Part shown: positions 15,648 to 23,699 of the stretch, in pieces
Numbering within the stretch: the stretch's first letter is position 1
Layout of the letters: each line of letters starts with the position of its first letter
Assembly: GCA_016208355.1 (NCBI GenBank)
Contig: JACQYE010000031.1
Location: 1-33,670 of the forward strand
Length of the DNA stretch: 33,670 bases
Direction of reading: 5' to 3'
Source: Chloroflexota bacterium
Lineage (GTDB): Bacteria > Chloroflexota > Anaerolineae > Anaerolineales > Villigracilaceae
Made by a program: the position numbers and the translations under genes
Notes under the pieces: generated by a model
The model's database searches: none
The model's input: the letters and a program-made list of their open reading frames with translations, nothing else
What the model was told of the DNA's origin: nothing

Positions 15648-17110
15648 TGAAACGCCTTAGTTTCACCCTGCTCCTGTTGCTTACTGCCTGTGGGACCTCC
15701 GTGGGCTCCGGGGCCGGGCTTCCCCAGTCTACTCCCACACCTTTGTTCCTCGTTACGGTTGGGGAGGATGCGACACCCACCGCCACTCCCTTCCAACCGG
15801 TGCTTGACGAAACGGTCACCCCATTCGAACTTTTTCCAATCCCCCCGCTCTCTGGTACCCCGACTCCCTTCGCCCCGCCTGTCTTCGACCCGAACGCCGT
15901 CCTGCCCACCGCCGGGACGCCAGTTTCGTTCTATGCTCCGCCCTATGCCCCGAACCCGGCGGTTGTCCTCACCGACGACCAGACTGTCACCTTCCTCCTG
16001 CTCGGTTCCGACCAGCGCAGCAGCACCCAGACCTATTTTCGCACCGATATTCTCATCATCGCCGCCCTGCGGCCGGCCACCATGCAAGTCTCGCTCATCT
16101 CGCTGCCACGTGACCTGTACGTCTACATCCCTACTGTCGGCATGGACCGCGTCAACACCGCGTACGAATATGGCATCATGTACAACTATCCCGGCGGCGG
16201 CGCAGGCCTGCTAAAGGACACCATCCTCTACAACCTGGGTGTGCGCATTGACCATCTTGCCATCGTGGACTTCGACGGCTTCCGCAAGATCGTCAACACC
16301 CTCGGCGGAGTGGACGTGCCCGTCTACTGCGCGTACACCGATTGGCACCTCATCTCCCCGACTCTGGACCCGGAAAACGAAGATAACTGGGAGATGTACA
16401 CCGTTGGGCCGGGGCTGGTGCACATGGACGGCGACCTGGCGCTCTGGTACGCCCGTTCCCGCTCGAAGTCGTCCGATTTCGACCGCGGCCGTCGTTCACA
16501 GGAAGTCTTGCGCGCCCTTTACACCCGCGCTGTCTCGACCGACGCCATCAGCAAGATCTCCGAGTTATATGATGACGTCAGTTCCTCCGTCATCACAGAT
16601 CTGGGACTGGGCGACCTGCTTTCCCTGGCTCCCCTGGCCCTGGAAATGAACAACGCCGATATCCGCAGTTACTACGTCGGGCGCGGCTATGTCTCCAGTT
16701 GGATCACCCCGGGCGGCGCGAGTGTCCAACTCCCCAACGGCCCGGCCATCCAATCCATGATTCAGCAGGCGCTTGCCCCGCACGAAAAGGCTCCCGAAGA
16801 GGAGGCCTTGACCGTGGAGGTCCGCAACGGGACGGCTAATCCGGGCTGGGATGCCTTGGCTGCCGAGCGGTTGAACTATGCCGGTTACGAGACCCGTCTT
16901 GCCCCCGCCGACCGCACGGATTACGCCCAGTCCCTGCTCTACGACCTGACTGCATCGCCTGACCTGGCGCAGGTCGGCATACTGTTGTCCATGCTCGGCC
17001 TTGATCCGGCCGCTTTCGTCTCCGCGCCGACGCAAAGCGATGTACCTTACGTACTCATCCTGGGTAACGATTACCAGCCGTGCTTTAATCCGGCGGGCGC
17101 TACGCCGTAG
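15644..17110 (+). CDS. LytR-CpsA-Psr (LCP) family lipoprotein with C-terminal LytR_C-like domain
   Basis: The protein has 488 residues. The lipoprotein signal is MMKRLSFTLLLLLTAC, then a Pro/Thr-rich linker to about residue 105. The LCP core has FLLLGSDQRSSTQTYFRTDI, ISLPRDLYVYIP, RVNTAYEYG, VNTLGGVDVPVYC, and HMDGDLALWYARSRSKSSDF followed by DRGRRSQEVL. The extra C-terminal part (about 385-488, starting LTVEVRNGTANPGWDALAAE) resembles the LytR_C domain. It is a likely glycopolymer transferase acting outside the membrane. The start overlaps the stop of the preceding LCP gene (ATGA), so the two are co-translated and may handle related substrates or work as a pair. Two LCP genes in tandem, one with and one without LytR_C, suggest duplication followed by divergence. 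Confidence 0.92.
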   Translation: MMKRLSFTLLLLLTACGTSVGSGAGLPQSTPTPLFLVTVGEDATPTATPFQPVLDETVTPFELFPIPPLSGTPTPFAPPVFDPNAVLPTAGTPVSFYAPPYAPNPAVVLTDDQTVTFLLLGSDQRSSTQTYFRTDILIIAALRPATMQVSLISLPRDLYVYIPTVGMDRVNTAYEYGIMYNYPGGGAGLLKDTILYNLGVRIDHLAIVDFDGFRKIVNTLGGVDVPVYCAYTDWHLISPTLDPENEDNWEMYTVGPGLVHMDGDLALWYARSRSKSSDFDRGRRSQEVLRALYTRAVSTDAISKISELYDDVSSSVITDLGLGDLLSLAPLALEMNNADIRSYYVGRGYVSSWITPGGASVQLPNGPAIQSMIQQALAPHEKAPEEEALTVEVRNGTANPGWDALAAERLNYAGYETRLAPADRTDYAQSLLYDLTASPDLAQVGILLSMLGLDPAAFVSAPTQSDVPYVLILGNDYQPCFNPAGATP

Positions 17111-17149
17111 GCTGCTCCATATCCTGCTCTTGTTTCCAAGGGAATAAAA

Positions 17150-17911
17150 ATGGACAATCCTGTCATCCAAACCATGCTGAACCACCGCTCGGTGCGTAAA
17201 TACAAAAAAGACCAGCCCTCCGACGAAATCGTCGAGACCATCGTCCGCGCCGGACAGCAAGCCCCCTTCGCCTCGCAACTCTACAGCGTCCTGCTTTCCC
17301 GAAAGAAGAAAGCCCCCTTCGGCGCGCCGCTCTGGTTCATCATCTGCGTGGACTTGTACAAACTAGAGCGTTTTATGAAGATCCGCGGCTGGGAGGTGGT
17401 GACGAACGACCTGTCCCTGCTTTTCTTCGGCATCCAGGATGCGGCCTACATGGCGCAGAACATGGTGGTGGCAGGTGAAAGCCTTGGGTTGTTCTCCTGC
17501 TTCCTTGGCGCGGCGCCCTATCAAGCCGAGCGGATCGCCAGGGATTTCAAACTTCCGCCGCGCGTCTTCCCGCTGGTGGGACTGGTGATGGGCTACCCGG
17601 CGGAGGACTTCCCGCCCCGTCCGCGTTACCCGCTCTCGTTCACACTCTTCGAGGACCGGTATCCTGAGTTCACCGACGATGAAGTGGCCGCCGCGATGAA
17701 AGTGATGGACGATGGCTACCTGGCGCAGGGATATTATGTAAAGCAAAAAGCCAAAATTCCGATTGAAGTGGACAAGAAAGACGCCTTCACGTACGACAAC
17801 TATTCCTGGACCGAACACATTGCGCGCAAGTGGGGCCAGTGGTACCGCTCGCCGGAAGAATTGACGGAGCAGTTGCGCAAACGAGGTTTTGAAATAACGG
17901 GGAAAGAATAG
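17150..17911 (+). CDS. Nitroreductase-family flavin oxidoreductase (NfsA/FRP-like)
   Basis: The protein has 253 residues and AAGGGA precedes the ATG. The N-terminal HRSVRKYKKDQPSDE is the FMN-phosphate-binding signature of the nitroreductase fold. AGQQAPFASQLYSV and the central IQDAAYMAQNMVVAGESLGL helix are typical of NfsA/FRP-type enzymes, which use NAD(P)H to reduce flavin, quinones or nitro compounds in the cytosol. The physiological substrate cannot be read. Residues after about 170 (PPRPRYPLSFTLFED onward) form an NfsA-like C-terminal extension. It lies 39 bases after the second LCP gene on the same strand and may be read through from that operon, although its function looks unrelated to the envelope genes. 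Confidence 0.85.
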   Translation: MDNPVIQTMLNHRSVRKYKKDQPSDEIVETIVRAGQQAPFASQLYSVLLSRKKKAPFGAPLWFIICVDLYKLERFMKIRGWEVVTNDLSLLFFGIQDAAYMAQNMVVAGESLGLFSCFLGAAPYQAERIARDFKLPPRVFPLVGLVMGYPAEDFPPRPRYPLSFTLFEDRYPEFTDDEVAAAMKVMDDGYLAQGYYVKQKAKIPIEVDKKDAFTYDNYSWTEHIARKWGQWYRSPEELTEQLRKRGFEITGKE

Positions 17912-17935
17912 AATTTTGCCGAAACAGATAATAAG

Positions 17936-17987
17936 ACTGCGGCGCATCCTGCCTTGAGCAAAGGAGGGGACAGGCGTGCGCCGCAGT
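17936..17987. terminator. Hairpin between convergent genes
   Basis: An 11-bp perfect stem (17936-17946 ACTGCGGCGCA with 17977-17987) contains an inner CCTG/CAGG pair. There is no strong T-run on the plus side; the minus-side continuation is TCTTATTAT. It probably terminates the minus-strand repeat-protein operon, less clearly the nitroreductase. Confidence 0.5.
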
Positions 17988-18035
17988 TACTGGGAGGAAA
18001 AAAAGTTTGTATTTTTAGAATGAGACGTTCTCAGC

Positions 18036-19127
18036 TCAGATCGGATATTTGCTGGCTTTCAAATCTTCGAGGTCATTGAGATCAAGCCCTTCGGTGACCA
18101 ATTCCACCAATTCTTCGGCGTCGAGATCCGGGTAGGCAAGACGGGCATCCCGCAATGTTTCGAGGGCAATATCATGGTTCGCCAGTTCCACAAGAGAATC
18201 TGCATCGAGGTCGCTTAGTCCCACTGCATGCACAGCCTGGACGAACTCTGGCGTGACATTGTTGTTGGAGAGTTCGACCAGTTTATCCACATCCAGGTCC
18301 TGGATGCCTGCTTCGCGCATGGCTCTGATAAACCCGGGAGTCACATTGTGGTTTGATAGTTCAACGAGTTCATCCACATCCAGATCCTTGATCCCGGCCT
18401 CGCGCATACCAAGGATGAACTCCGGGGTGACATTGTGGTTCGAGCATTCGACCAGTTCATCCACGTCAAGGTCTTTGAGTCCTGCATCACGCATGGCGCG
18501 GATGAATTCGGGCGTGACATTATGATTCGAGCACTCGACCAGTTCGTCCACGTCCAGATCGTTGACCCCCGCTTCGTGCAGGGCATGGATGTACTCCGGT
18601 GTGACGTTATGGTTGGAAAGTTCGACCAGCTCATCCATATCAAGACTCTCCATACCGGCAGCGCGCAGTTCGCGGATGTGGTCGGGTGTGACGTTATGGT
18701 GGGAACATTCGATTAGTTCATCGAAATCAAGGCTATCCAGCCCGGCAGCGCGCATCTCGCGGATATATTCGGGAAGAACCCCCTGGATTCGCAGGTTGAT
18801 CAGTTCATCCAGTTCAACGTCATCGAAACCCAGGGTGGCAATCTCACGCACGAACCCGGCAGTGACATCATGCAGGCGCATCTCCTGCAATTCGGATAAC
18901 TTGACGCGCTCGATGCCCAGTTTGCGTAGTTCAGCCGCCAGGCTGGCGCCTTCGTTGGGCGAGTAGCCGGTGGCGGCCACCTCGGCCGGGTTCACCCGCC
19001 CCGGCTGGGGTTTCGGTCTGGGATTGCTGGCTGCCAAGGCCTTCAACAATTCTTCCCCCTGGGAGGCCGTGATTTTCCCTTGTGAGATCATCTCAAGCAC
19101 TTGCATTTGTTCACTTTGGGTTGGCAT
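18036..19127 (-). CDS. Protein of nine exact 29-residue VTP repeats with an N-terminal SHOCT-like segment
   Basis: The protein has 363 residues and AGGAGAG precedes the ATG. Residues about 7-30 (QMQVLEMISQGKITASQGEE) match the short SHOCT-like module of DUF2089/YvlB-type proteins. After a Pro-rich linker come nine repeats with the core V-T-P-E-[FY]-I-x-x-[ML]-R-x-A-G and D-L-D-V-D-E-L-[VI]-E. The Val (Ile in the last unit) of the core falls at residues 88, 117, 146, 175, 204, 233, 262, 291 and 320, exactly 29 apart. No signal peptide or membrane helix is seen, so it is cytosolic and very acidic. The repeats are probably helical hairpins forming a solenoid for protein binding. The function is unknown. 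It is the second gene after the DUF2089 gene, 16 bases away. Confidence 0.85.
   Translation of the reverse strand: MPTQSEQMQVLEMISQGKITASQGEELLKALAASNPRPKPQPGRVNPAEVAATGYSPNEGASLAAELRKLGIERVKLSELQEMRLHDVTAGFVREIATLGFDDVELDELINLRIQGVLPEYIREMRAAGLDSLDFDELIECSHHNVTPDHIRELRAAGMESLDMDELVELSNHNVTPEYIHALHEAGVNDLDVDELVECSNHNVTPEFIRAMRDAGLKDLDVDELVECSNHNVTPEFILGMREAGIKDLDVDELVELSNHNVTPGFIRAMREAGIQDLDVDKLVELSNNNVTPEFVQAVHAVGLSDLDADSLVELANHDIALETLRDARLAYPDLDAEELVELVTEGLDLNDLEDLKASKYPI
18090..18872 (-). repeat. Tandem 87-bp coding repeat, nine units
   Basis: The DNA repeats at 87 bases; for example CATTGTGGTTCGAG at 18431 and CATTATGATTCGAG at 18518 are 87 apart. Central units are most alike and outer units more diverged, as in arrays grown by recent internal duplication. 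Confidence 0.85.
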
Positions 19128-19143
19128 TTTCTCTCTCCTGTGG

Positions 19144-19530
19144 TTATCGGATTTCTTCGCCTAAAAGTGTGAGCAGGCGGGTGGCTTCCTGGACGTCAAC
19201 CTCTCCCTTACTGAGCCGGTTGAGTATCTCCTGACGGCGGGCTGCAATCTCGTCTTCCACCGGTTCGACCTCGTAGCCGAGTTCTGCGATGACCTCGTCC
19301 AGTTTGCGCCGGATGACCCAATAAGACTCTCCGGTGGCGCGTTCCATTTCCTTGACATTGCCGCGATTGTGGATGAATGTTTCCAGGAATTGCAGGCTTT
19401 CATTGGACAGGCGCAGAAAGGGGTTGATCTCATACAGGCCCACCACATTGGTCTCGCACTTTGTACAACTCAACTGCGTGACGACGAGTGGGGCGGAGCA
19501 ACTTGGGCATTTGCGGGGGATGACACTCAT
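19144..19530 (-). CDS. DUF2089 family zinc-ribbon, helix-turn-helix-like protein
   Basis: The protein has 128 residues from MSVIPRKCPSC. The ATG has AGAGGT upstream and lies about 11 bases after the predicted transcription start, whereas the in-frame upstream start at 19557 would precede the -10 box. Four Cys (CPSC and CTKC) form a zinc ribbon. The middle (NRGNVKEMERATGESYWVIR) looks like a helix-turn-helix, and the C-terminus (RRQEILNRLSKGEVDVQEAT) is a SHOCT-like segment. The family is probably regulatory, but the ligand and targets are not known to me. It is the first gene of the operon with the 29-residue-repeat protein, which carries a matching SHOCT-like segment. Autoregulation through the upstream repeats is possible. 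Confidence 0.85.
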   Translation of the reverse strand: MSVIPRKCPSCSAPLVVTQLSCTKCETNVVGLYEINPFLRLSNESLQFLETFIHNRGNVKEMERATGESYWVIRRKLDEVIAELGYEVEPVEDEIAARRQEILNRLSKGEVDVQEATRLLTLLGEEIR

Positions 19531-19547
19531 ATCTACCTCTTTGCGAG

Positions 19548-19576
19548 AGTCTAGCATGATATTGAGAATATGTCAA
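19548..19576 (-). promoter_or_regulatory. Sigma70-type promoter of the DUF2089 operon
   Basis: On the minus strand a perfect TTGACA (19571-19576), a 17-base spacer and TAGACT (19548-19553, 4 of 6) place transcription start near 19541, just upstream of the Shine-Dalgarno sequence and ATG. Confidence 0.65.
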
Positions 19577-19580
19577 TAAT

Positions 19581-19617
19581 ATTGGCAATAAACCAAATAT
19601 ATTGGTTCATTGGCAAT
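19581..19617. promoter_or_regulatory. Candidate operator: ATTGGCAAT direct repeats around an AACCAA/TTGGTT palindrome
   Basis: ATTGGCAAT occurs at 19581-19589 and 19609-19617 and flanks AACCAA-atata-TTGGTT (19591-19607). The block sits directly upstream of the DUF2089 -35 box, in AT-rich DNA unlike the GC-rich genes on either side. It could serve DUF2089 or the divergent secA. Confidence 0.5.
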
Positions 19618-19702
19618 CTGCCTCCTGCCATCTATGCTGATGGACAATTCCACGGAACGGTTGAATCCAACCATTTCTTATCCACCTCTTACAACCCCAT
19701 GC

Positions 19703-19708
19703 TATAAT
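19703..19708 (+). promoter_or_regulatory. Candidate secA -10 box
   Basis: A perfect TATAAT lies 22 bases before the secA ATG. No good -35 at 16-18 bases was seen. AAAGGG in the short leader serves as the ribosome binding site. Confidence 0.5.
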
Positions 19709-19730
19709 CCGCCCGAAAGGGTATTTCCTC

Positions 19731-22700
19731 ATGCTCCAGAGATTTGTCAAAGCCTTCGGGGGCGACCCCAATAAAAAAGAGATTGAAAAGACAACCGACA
19801 TCGTAGCGCAGGTCAACGCGCTGGAAGCAGACTTCGAGAAACTCTCCGATGATGAGTTGCGCCTCAAGACGGACGATTTTCGCTCCCGCCTTGCCTCCGA
19901 ACTGGACGGCATTCAGAATGCCGGTGAACGCCGTCAGGTCGAGCAGGCCGTCCTGGCTGACATGCTCCCGGAAGCCTTTGCCGCCGTCCGCGAGGCGTCA
20001 AAACGGACCATTGGTCAGCGCCATTTTGATGTCCAGATTATTGGCGGTACCGTCCTGCACCAGGGCAAGATCGCCGAGATGCGCACCGGCGAGGGCAAGA
20101 CGCTGGTTGCCACCCTGCCGGTATACCTGAATGCCCTGACCGGCCGCGGGGTCCATCTGGTGACTGTCAACGATTACCTGGCCCGCTACCAGGCCCGTTG
20201 GATGGCGCAGATCTACAACTTCCTGGGGCTTTCCGTCGGCCTGCTCCAGATGGCCTCCTCCACCGAGAACGGCAAGAAGGCCTTCCTGATCGACCTGACG
20301 AAGGAATCCTCGCGCGAAGACCAGCACCAGATGCGCCTGGTGGACAGAGTCGAGGCCTACCGCGCCGACGTCACCTATGGCACCAACGCTGAATTTGGTT
20401 TCGACTATCTGCGCGACAACATGACCATGCGCCTGGATGACCGCGTCCAGCGCGGCCACTACTTCTCCATCGTGGATGAAGTGGACAATGTGCTGATTGA
20501 CGAAGCCCGCACCCCGCTCATCATCTCTGGCCCGGCCTCTGGCGATGTGGAATGGTATGGCAAAATGGCCGTCCTCGTCCGCCAGCTTAGAGAGGAAGAT
20601 TACGAGGTCAGTGAAAAAGACCGCTCCGTGACCCTGACCGAGATCGGCACCGCCCATATAGAGCAACTACTCGGCCAGCCCTTGCGTGACCCCGACCGCC
20701 CCGAAGATGTGACCCCTGAGCAGGCGCGCCTGCTTGGCTACCTGGAGCAGGCCCTGCGCGCCCAGCACCTCTTCAAACGCAACAAGGACTACCTTGTCCA
20801 GGCCGGGAAAGTCGTTATCGTGGACGAGTTCACCGGGCGTCTGATGCCCGGACGTCGCTGGAGCGATGGCCTGCATCAGGCCGTGGAAGCCAAGGAAGGT
20901 GTCAAGGTCGAGCCGGAGAACGTCACCTACGCTACCATCACCCTGCAGAATTATTTTCGCATGTACGAGAAACTGGCCGGCATGACCGGCACGGCGCTCA
21001 CCGAAGCGGAAGAGTTCGACAAGATCTATAAACTGCCCGTCCTGCCCATCCCGACCAACCTGGAGTATCAGGCCTTCGGGTCCGAGGCGCCGCTGGTGGA
21101 GGTCAAAGACCGGGACGAAGAGGGGTACGAGTACGCCTATTTTGCCCGCAAAGACGATCCTGATAAAAACATCCTCTTCTGGAGGCGGAAAGATTACCCG
21201 GATGTCGTCTTCCGCACGGTGGAGGCCAAACTGCGCGCCATCGCCCGCGAGATTATCCGTGAAAATGTGCGCGGCCGGCCCCTGCTGGTCGGCACCACCT
21301 CGGTCGAATCCTCGGAACGCCTGTCGGGACGCCTGCGCTCTGAACCGGTTCGCCGTCTGCTGCAGGTGCTGCTCATCCGCCATGCCTGGCTGGAAGCCAA
21401 TGACCGTATCGAGGACGGCCGCGCAATCCAGGAATTGGAACTGTTCAACAAACCACTGGACCAAATGCGCCCCGAGGACCTGCGCCCGATGGCGAAAGAT
21501 CTCGGCCTGTCGCTCAACCCGGAAGACCCGGCCAACCTGGAGCGTTTGCTCTCTATCCTGAACCTGGAAAAGAGCGACGAAACCCGGCTGAAGTCGGTTT
21601 TGCAAGCGGGCGTCCCGCATCAGGTGCTAAACGCCCGCAAACACACCGAGGAAAGCCAGATCATCGCCGGGGCGGGCGCCTTCGGCGCGGTAACGATTGC
21701 TACCAACATGGCTGGCCGCGGCGTGGACATCAAACTTGGCGGCGAACTGGCCGAGGAGATCCTTGGTTCCGTCAACCGCGTCCTGCGCAAGGCCGGATAT
21801 GACGACCCCTTCGACATGACGCTCGAAGAACGTCGCCTCACCTTGCAGAAAGCCGATTCATCCCTCTTCGGCATCTACGAGGCCGAGGTCAGGCACTTCC
21901 TCCAGCACTTTGACGATATGGAGCGCGTGCGCGAACTCGGCGGCCTGCACGTTGTCGGCTCGGAGCGCCACGATGCGCGGCGCATTGATAACCAATTGCG
22001 CGGCCGCGCCGCCCGCCAGGGCGACCCCGGCGCATCTCGTTTCTACCTCTCCCTGGAAGATGACCTGATGCGCATGTTCGGCGGCGACCAGGTTAAAAAT
22101 GTCATGGCGCGCCTCAGCATTGATGACGACTTCCCGCTCCAGGCGCGCATGGTCAGTAATATGATCGAGCAGTCGCAACACCGGGTGGAAGGCTCGAACT
22201 TCGATGTCCGCAAGCACCTGCTCGAATATGACGATGTGCTCAATTCCCAGCGCATGCGCATCTACGACCAGCGCAACCGCGTCTTCGAGAAAAATGACCT
22301 GACCGAGGATGTGGATGAACTCCTGCGCGCCGAAGTTGAACGCCGCGTGGGCGAAGCCGCCTCCAGCGAGGAGTACTGGCGGCTGCTGGCCTGGCTTGAG
22401 CAGATACAGCCTCCTGTTCAAGCAGGCGGGAAAATATTCCCATCCTTCACCTACAGACTCCTCCTGGACGAACTCGGCACCGCGCCCGCGGACCCTTCGA
22501 CTGGCTCAGGGCGGCGCCTCGAACCTGCCGCGCTCGAACTGGCCGAGCGCGCCCTCGAAGCCGGTCACGATTACTTCCTGACCTGGGCGCTTGACCAGAT
22601 TGACCGCGCCGGGGAGGCGATCCAATCGCAGATTGACGAGCGCACCGAGGCTCTCGATACTTTCCTCGACGCCCTGCATGACCGCGACGAAACCGATACC

Positions 22701-23699
22701 CGCCGCCCGCAGGAAGTTGCCGAGGAACTGGTTTCCGCCCTCCGTATTCCACTGCGGTTGAGTAACGAACAAGCCGCCCAATTGCTAGACGACCCTGGCG
22801 CGCTGGTCAAGCCTTTGCGCGCGACGATATCCACGGCCATCACTGCGCTTGCCTTGAGGCGTCTGGTCGGCACAGTGGAGTATCGTTTCGGCGAACCGCT
22901 CGGGTTCGACCTGAACGAACTGCAATCCTTATCCTGGAAAGATGCCTCCGCCCGCATCGAAGAACGCCTGCGCGCCGCGTTGGAGGAGCGTCGCGAACGT
23001 CTGCTTGGTGCGGACGGGCAAATCGTCCGCGATGCGCGGTTGCTGTTGGAACGTCTCCCGGAAAGGGACGAGCAGACCAGCCTCCGCTTGTTGATGGGCA
23101 TGGCGCAGGGGTCACGCGCCCATTTCGACGCCAAAACCCACCGGCAGGTGCGGCAGGTGTTCACTCGGTTGCAATATGTTCATTATGTGGGTGAACTCCT
23201 GCGCCGCCGCGCCGGGGAGTCGCTGGCCGGGGAGGTGCTGGAGCACCTCAACCGGGGGCGCGCTGCTTTGGGCAACGCTTTTCATGAAGCAGAAGCCGTG
23301 CGGCTGGGACTCCCGGCTGATTCGCCGCAACTCGTCGAGACAGGGAAACGTATCCAGAACCAAATCTACCGCCAGGTGCTGCTGGGCGCCATCACCGAAC
23401 TATGGGTGGACTACCTGACGCGCGTCGAGGCCCTGCGTGTGTCGGTGGGGCTGGAGGCTTACGCCCAGCGTGACCCGCTGGTACAATACAAGAGCAGAGC
23501 TTCCGAAATGTTCCAGACCCTGCTGACTGACATCCGTGCGGCGGTCGTCAGCCGCATTTTCCTCTACCGGCCGCGTGCTGCCGCGGTGGCAGCGGAGGCG
23601 GAGACGACGGCCCAGGAAACGGGAGCAGACACCCGGTCCGGCAGCGAACCGGCGCAGGCCTCACGGTCAGATAAAAAGCGTAAACGACATCGTCACTAA
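19731..23699 (+). CDS. secA: Preprotein translocase ATPase SecA, greatly enlarged
   Basis: The protein has 1322 residues against about 800-950 usual. SecA drives preproteins through SecYEG with ATP at the inner face of the membrane. NBD1 has Walker A MRTGEGKT (117-124) and DEVD (249-252). The preprotein-binding region includes TLQNYFRMYEKLAGMTGTA. NBD2 has GTTSVESSERL (from 521), then about 88 extra residues before GVPHQVLNARKH (from about 627), then TNMAGRGVDIKLGG and QLRGRAARQGDPG. After LLEYDDVLNSQR (about 833) some 350-380 residues precede the conserved scaffold end ITELWVDYLTRVEALR (about 1223) and YAQRDPLVQYK; most of that is extra, helical and charged. There is no C-terminal zinc motif; the tail is basic (KKRKRHRH). 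A dispersed repeat is embedded near 22493. The last base of its stop codon is the first base of the add start. Confidence 0.95.
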   Translation: MLQRFVKAFGGDPNKKEIEKTTDIVAQVNALEADFEKLSDDELRLKTDDFRSRLASELDGIQNAGERRQVEQAVLADMLPEAFAAVREASKRTIGQRHFDVQIIGGTVLHQGKIAEMRTGEGKTLVATLPVYLNALTGRGVHLVTVNDYLARYQARWMAQIYNFLGLSVGLLQMASSTENGKKAFLIDLTKESSREDQHQMRLVDRVEAYRADVTYGTNAEFGFDYLRDNMTMRLDDRVQRGHYFSIVDEVDNVLIDEARTPLIISGPASGDVEWYGKMAVLVRQLREEDYEVSEKDRSVTLTEIGTAHIEQLLGQPLRDPDRPEDVTPEQARLLGYLEQALRAQHLFKRNKDYLVQAGKVVIVDEFTGRLMPGRRWSDGLHQAVEAKEGVKVEPENVTYATITLQNYFRMYEKLAGMTGTALTEAEEFDKIYKLPVLPIPTNLEYQAFGSEAPLVEVKDRDEEGYEYAYFARKDDPDKNILFWRRKDYPDVVFRTVEAKLRAIAREIIRENVRGRPLLVGTTSVESSERLSGRLRSEPVRRLLQVLLIRHAWLEANDRIEDGRAIQELELFNKPLDQMRPEDLRPMAKDLGLSLNPEDPANLERLLSILNLEKSDETRLKSVLQAGVPHQVLNARKHTEESQIIAGAGAFGAVTIATNMAGRGVDIKLGGELAEEILGSVNRVLRKAGYDDPFDMTLEERRLTLQKADSSLFGIYEAEVRHFLQHFDDMERVRELGGLHVVGSERHDARRIDNQLRGRAARQGDPGASRFYLSLEDDLMRMFGGDQVKNVMARLSIDDDFPLQARMVSNMIEQSQHRVEGSNFDVRKHLLEYDDVLNSQRMRIYDQRNRVFEKNDLTEDVDELLRAEVERRVGEAASSEEYWRLLAWLEQIQPPVQAGGKIFPSFTYRLLLDELGTAPADPSTGSGRRLEPAALELAERALEAGHDYFLTWALDQIDRAGEAIQSQIDERTEALDTFLDALHDRDETDTRRPQEVAEELVSALRIPLRLSNEQAAQLLDDPGALVKPLRATISTAITALALRRLVGTVEYRFGEPLGFDLNELQSLSWKDASARIEERLRAALEERRERLLGADGQIVRDARLLLERLPERDEQTSLRLLMGMAQGSRAHFDAKTHRQVRQVFTRLQYVHYVGELLRRRAGESLAGEVLEHLNRGRAALGNAFHEAEAVRLGLPADSPQLVETGKRIQNQIYRQVLLGAITELWVDYLTRVEALRVSVGLEAYAQRDPLVQYKSRASEMFQTLLTDIRAAVVSRIFLYRPRAAAVAAEAETTAQETGADTRSGSEPAQASRSDKKRKRHRH
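22493..22512 (+). repeat. CCCTTCGACTGGCTCAGGGC repeat embedded in frame in secA
   Basis: This 20-base word is of the CCCTTCGAC..GCTCAGGG type, recognised as a dispersed non-coding repeat in several bacterial groups. Here it is translated as part of PADPSTGSGRRLEP inside the extra region of SecA. Confidence 0.55.

Noticed and set aside
18090-18872. CRISPR-like regular repeats
   Set aside because: The 87-base period is continuous coding sequence without unique spacers and keeps the 29-residue frame.
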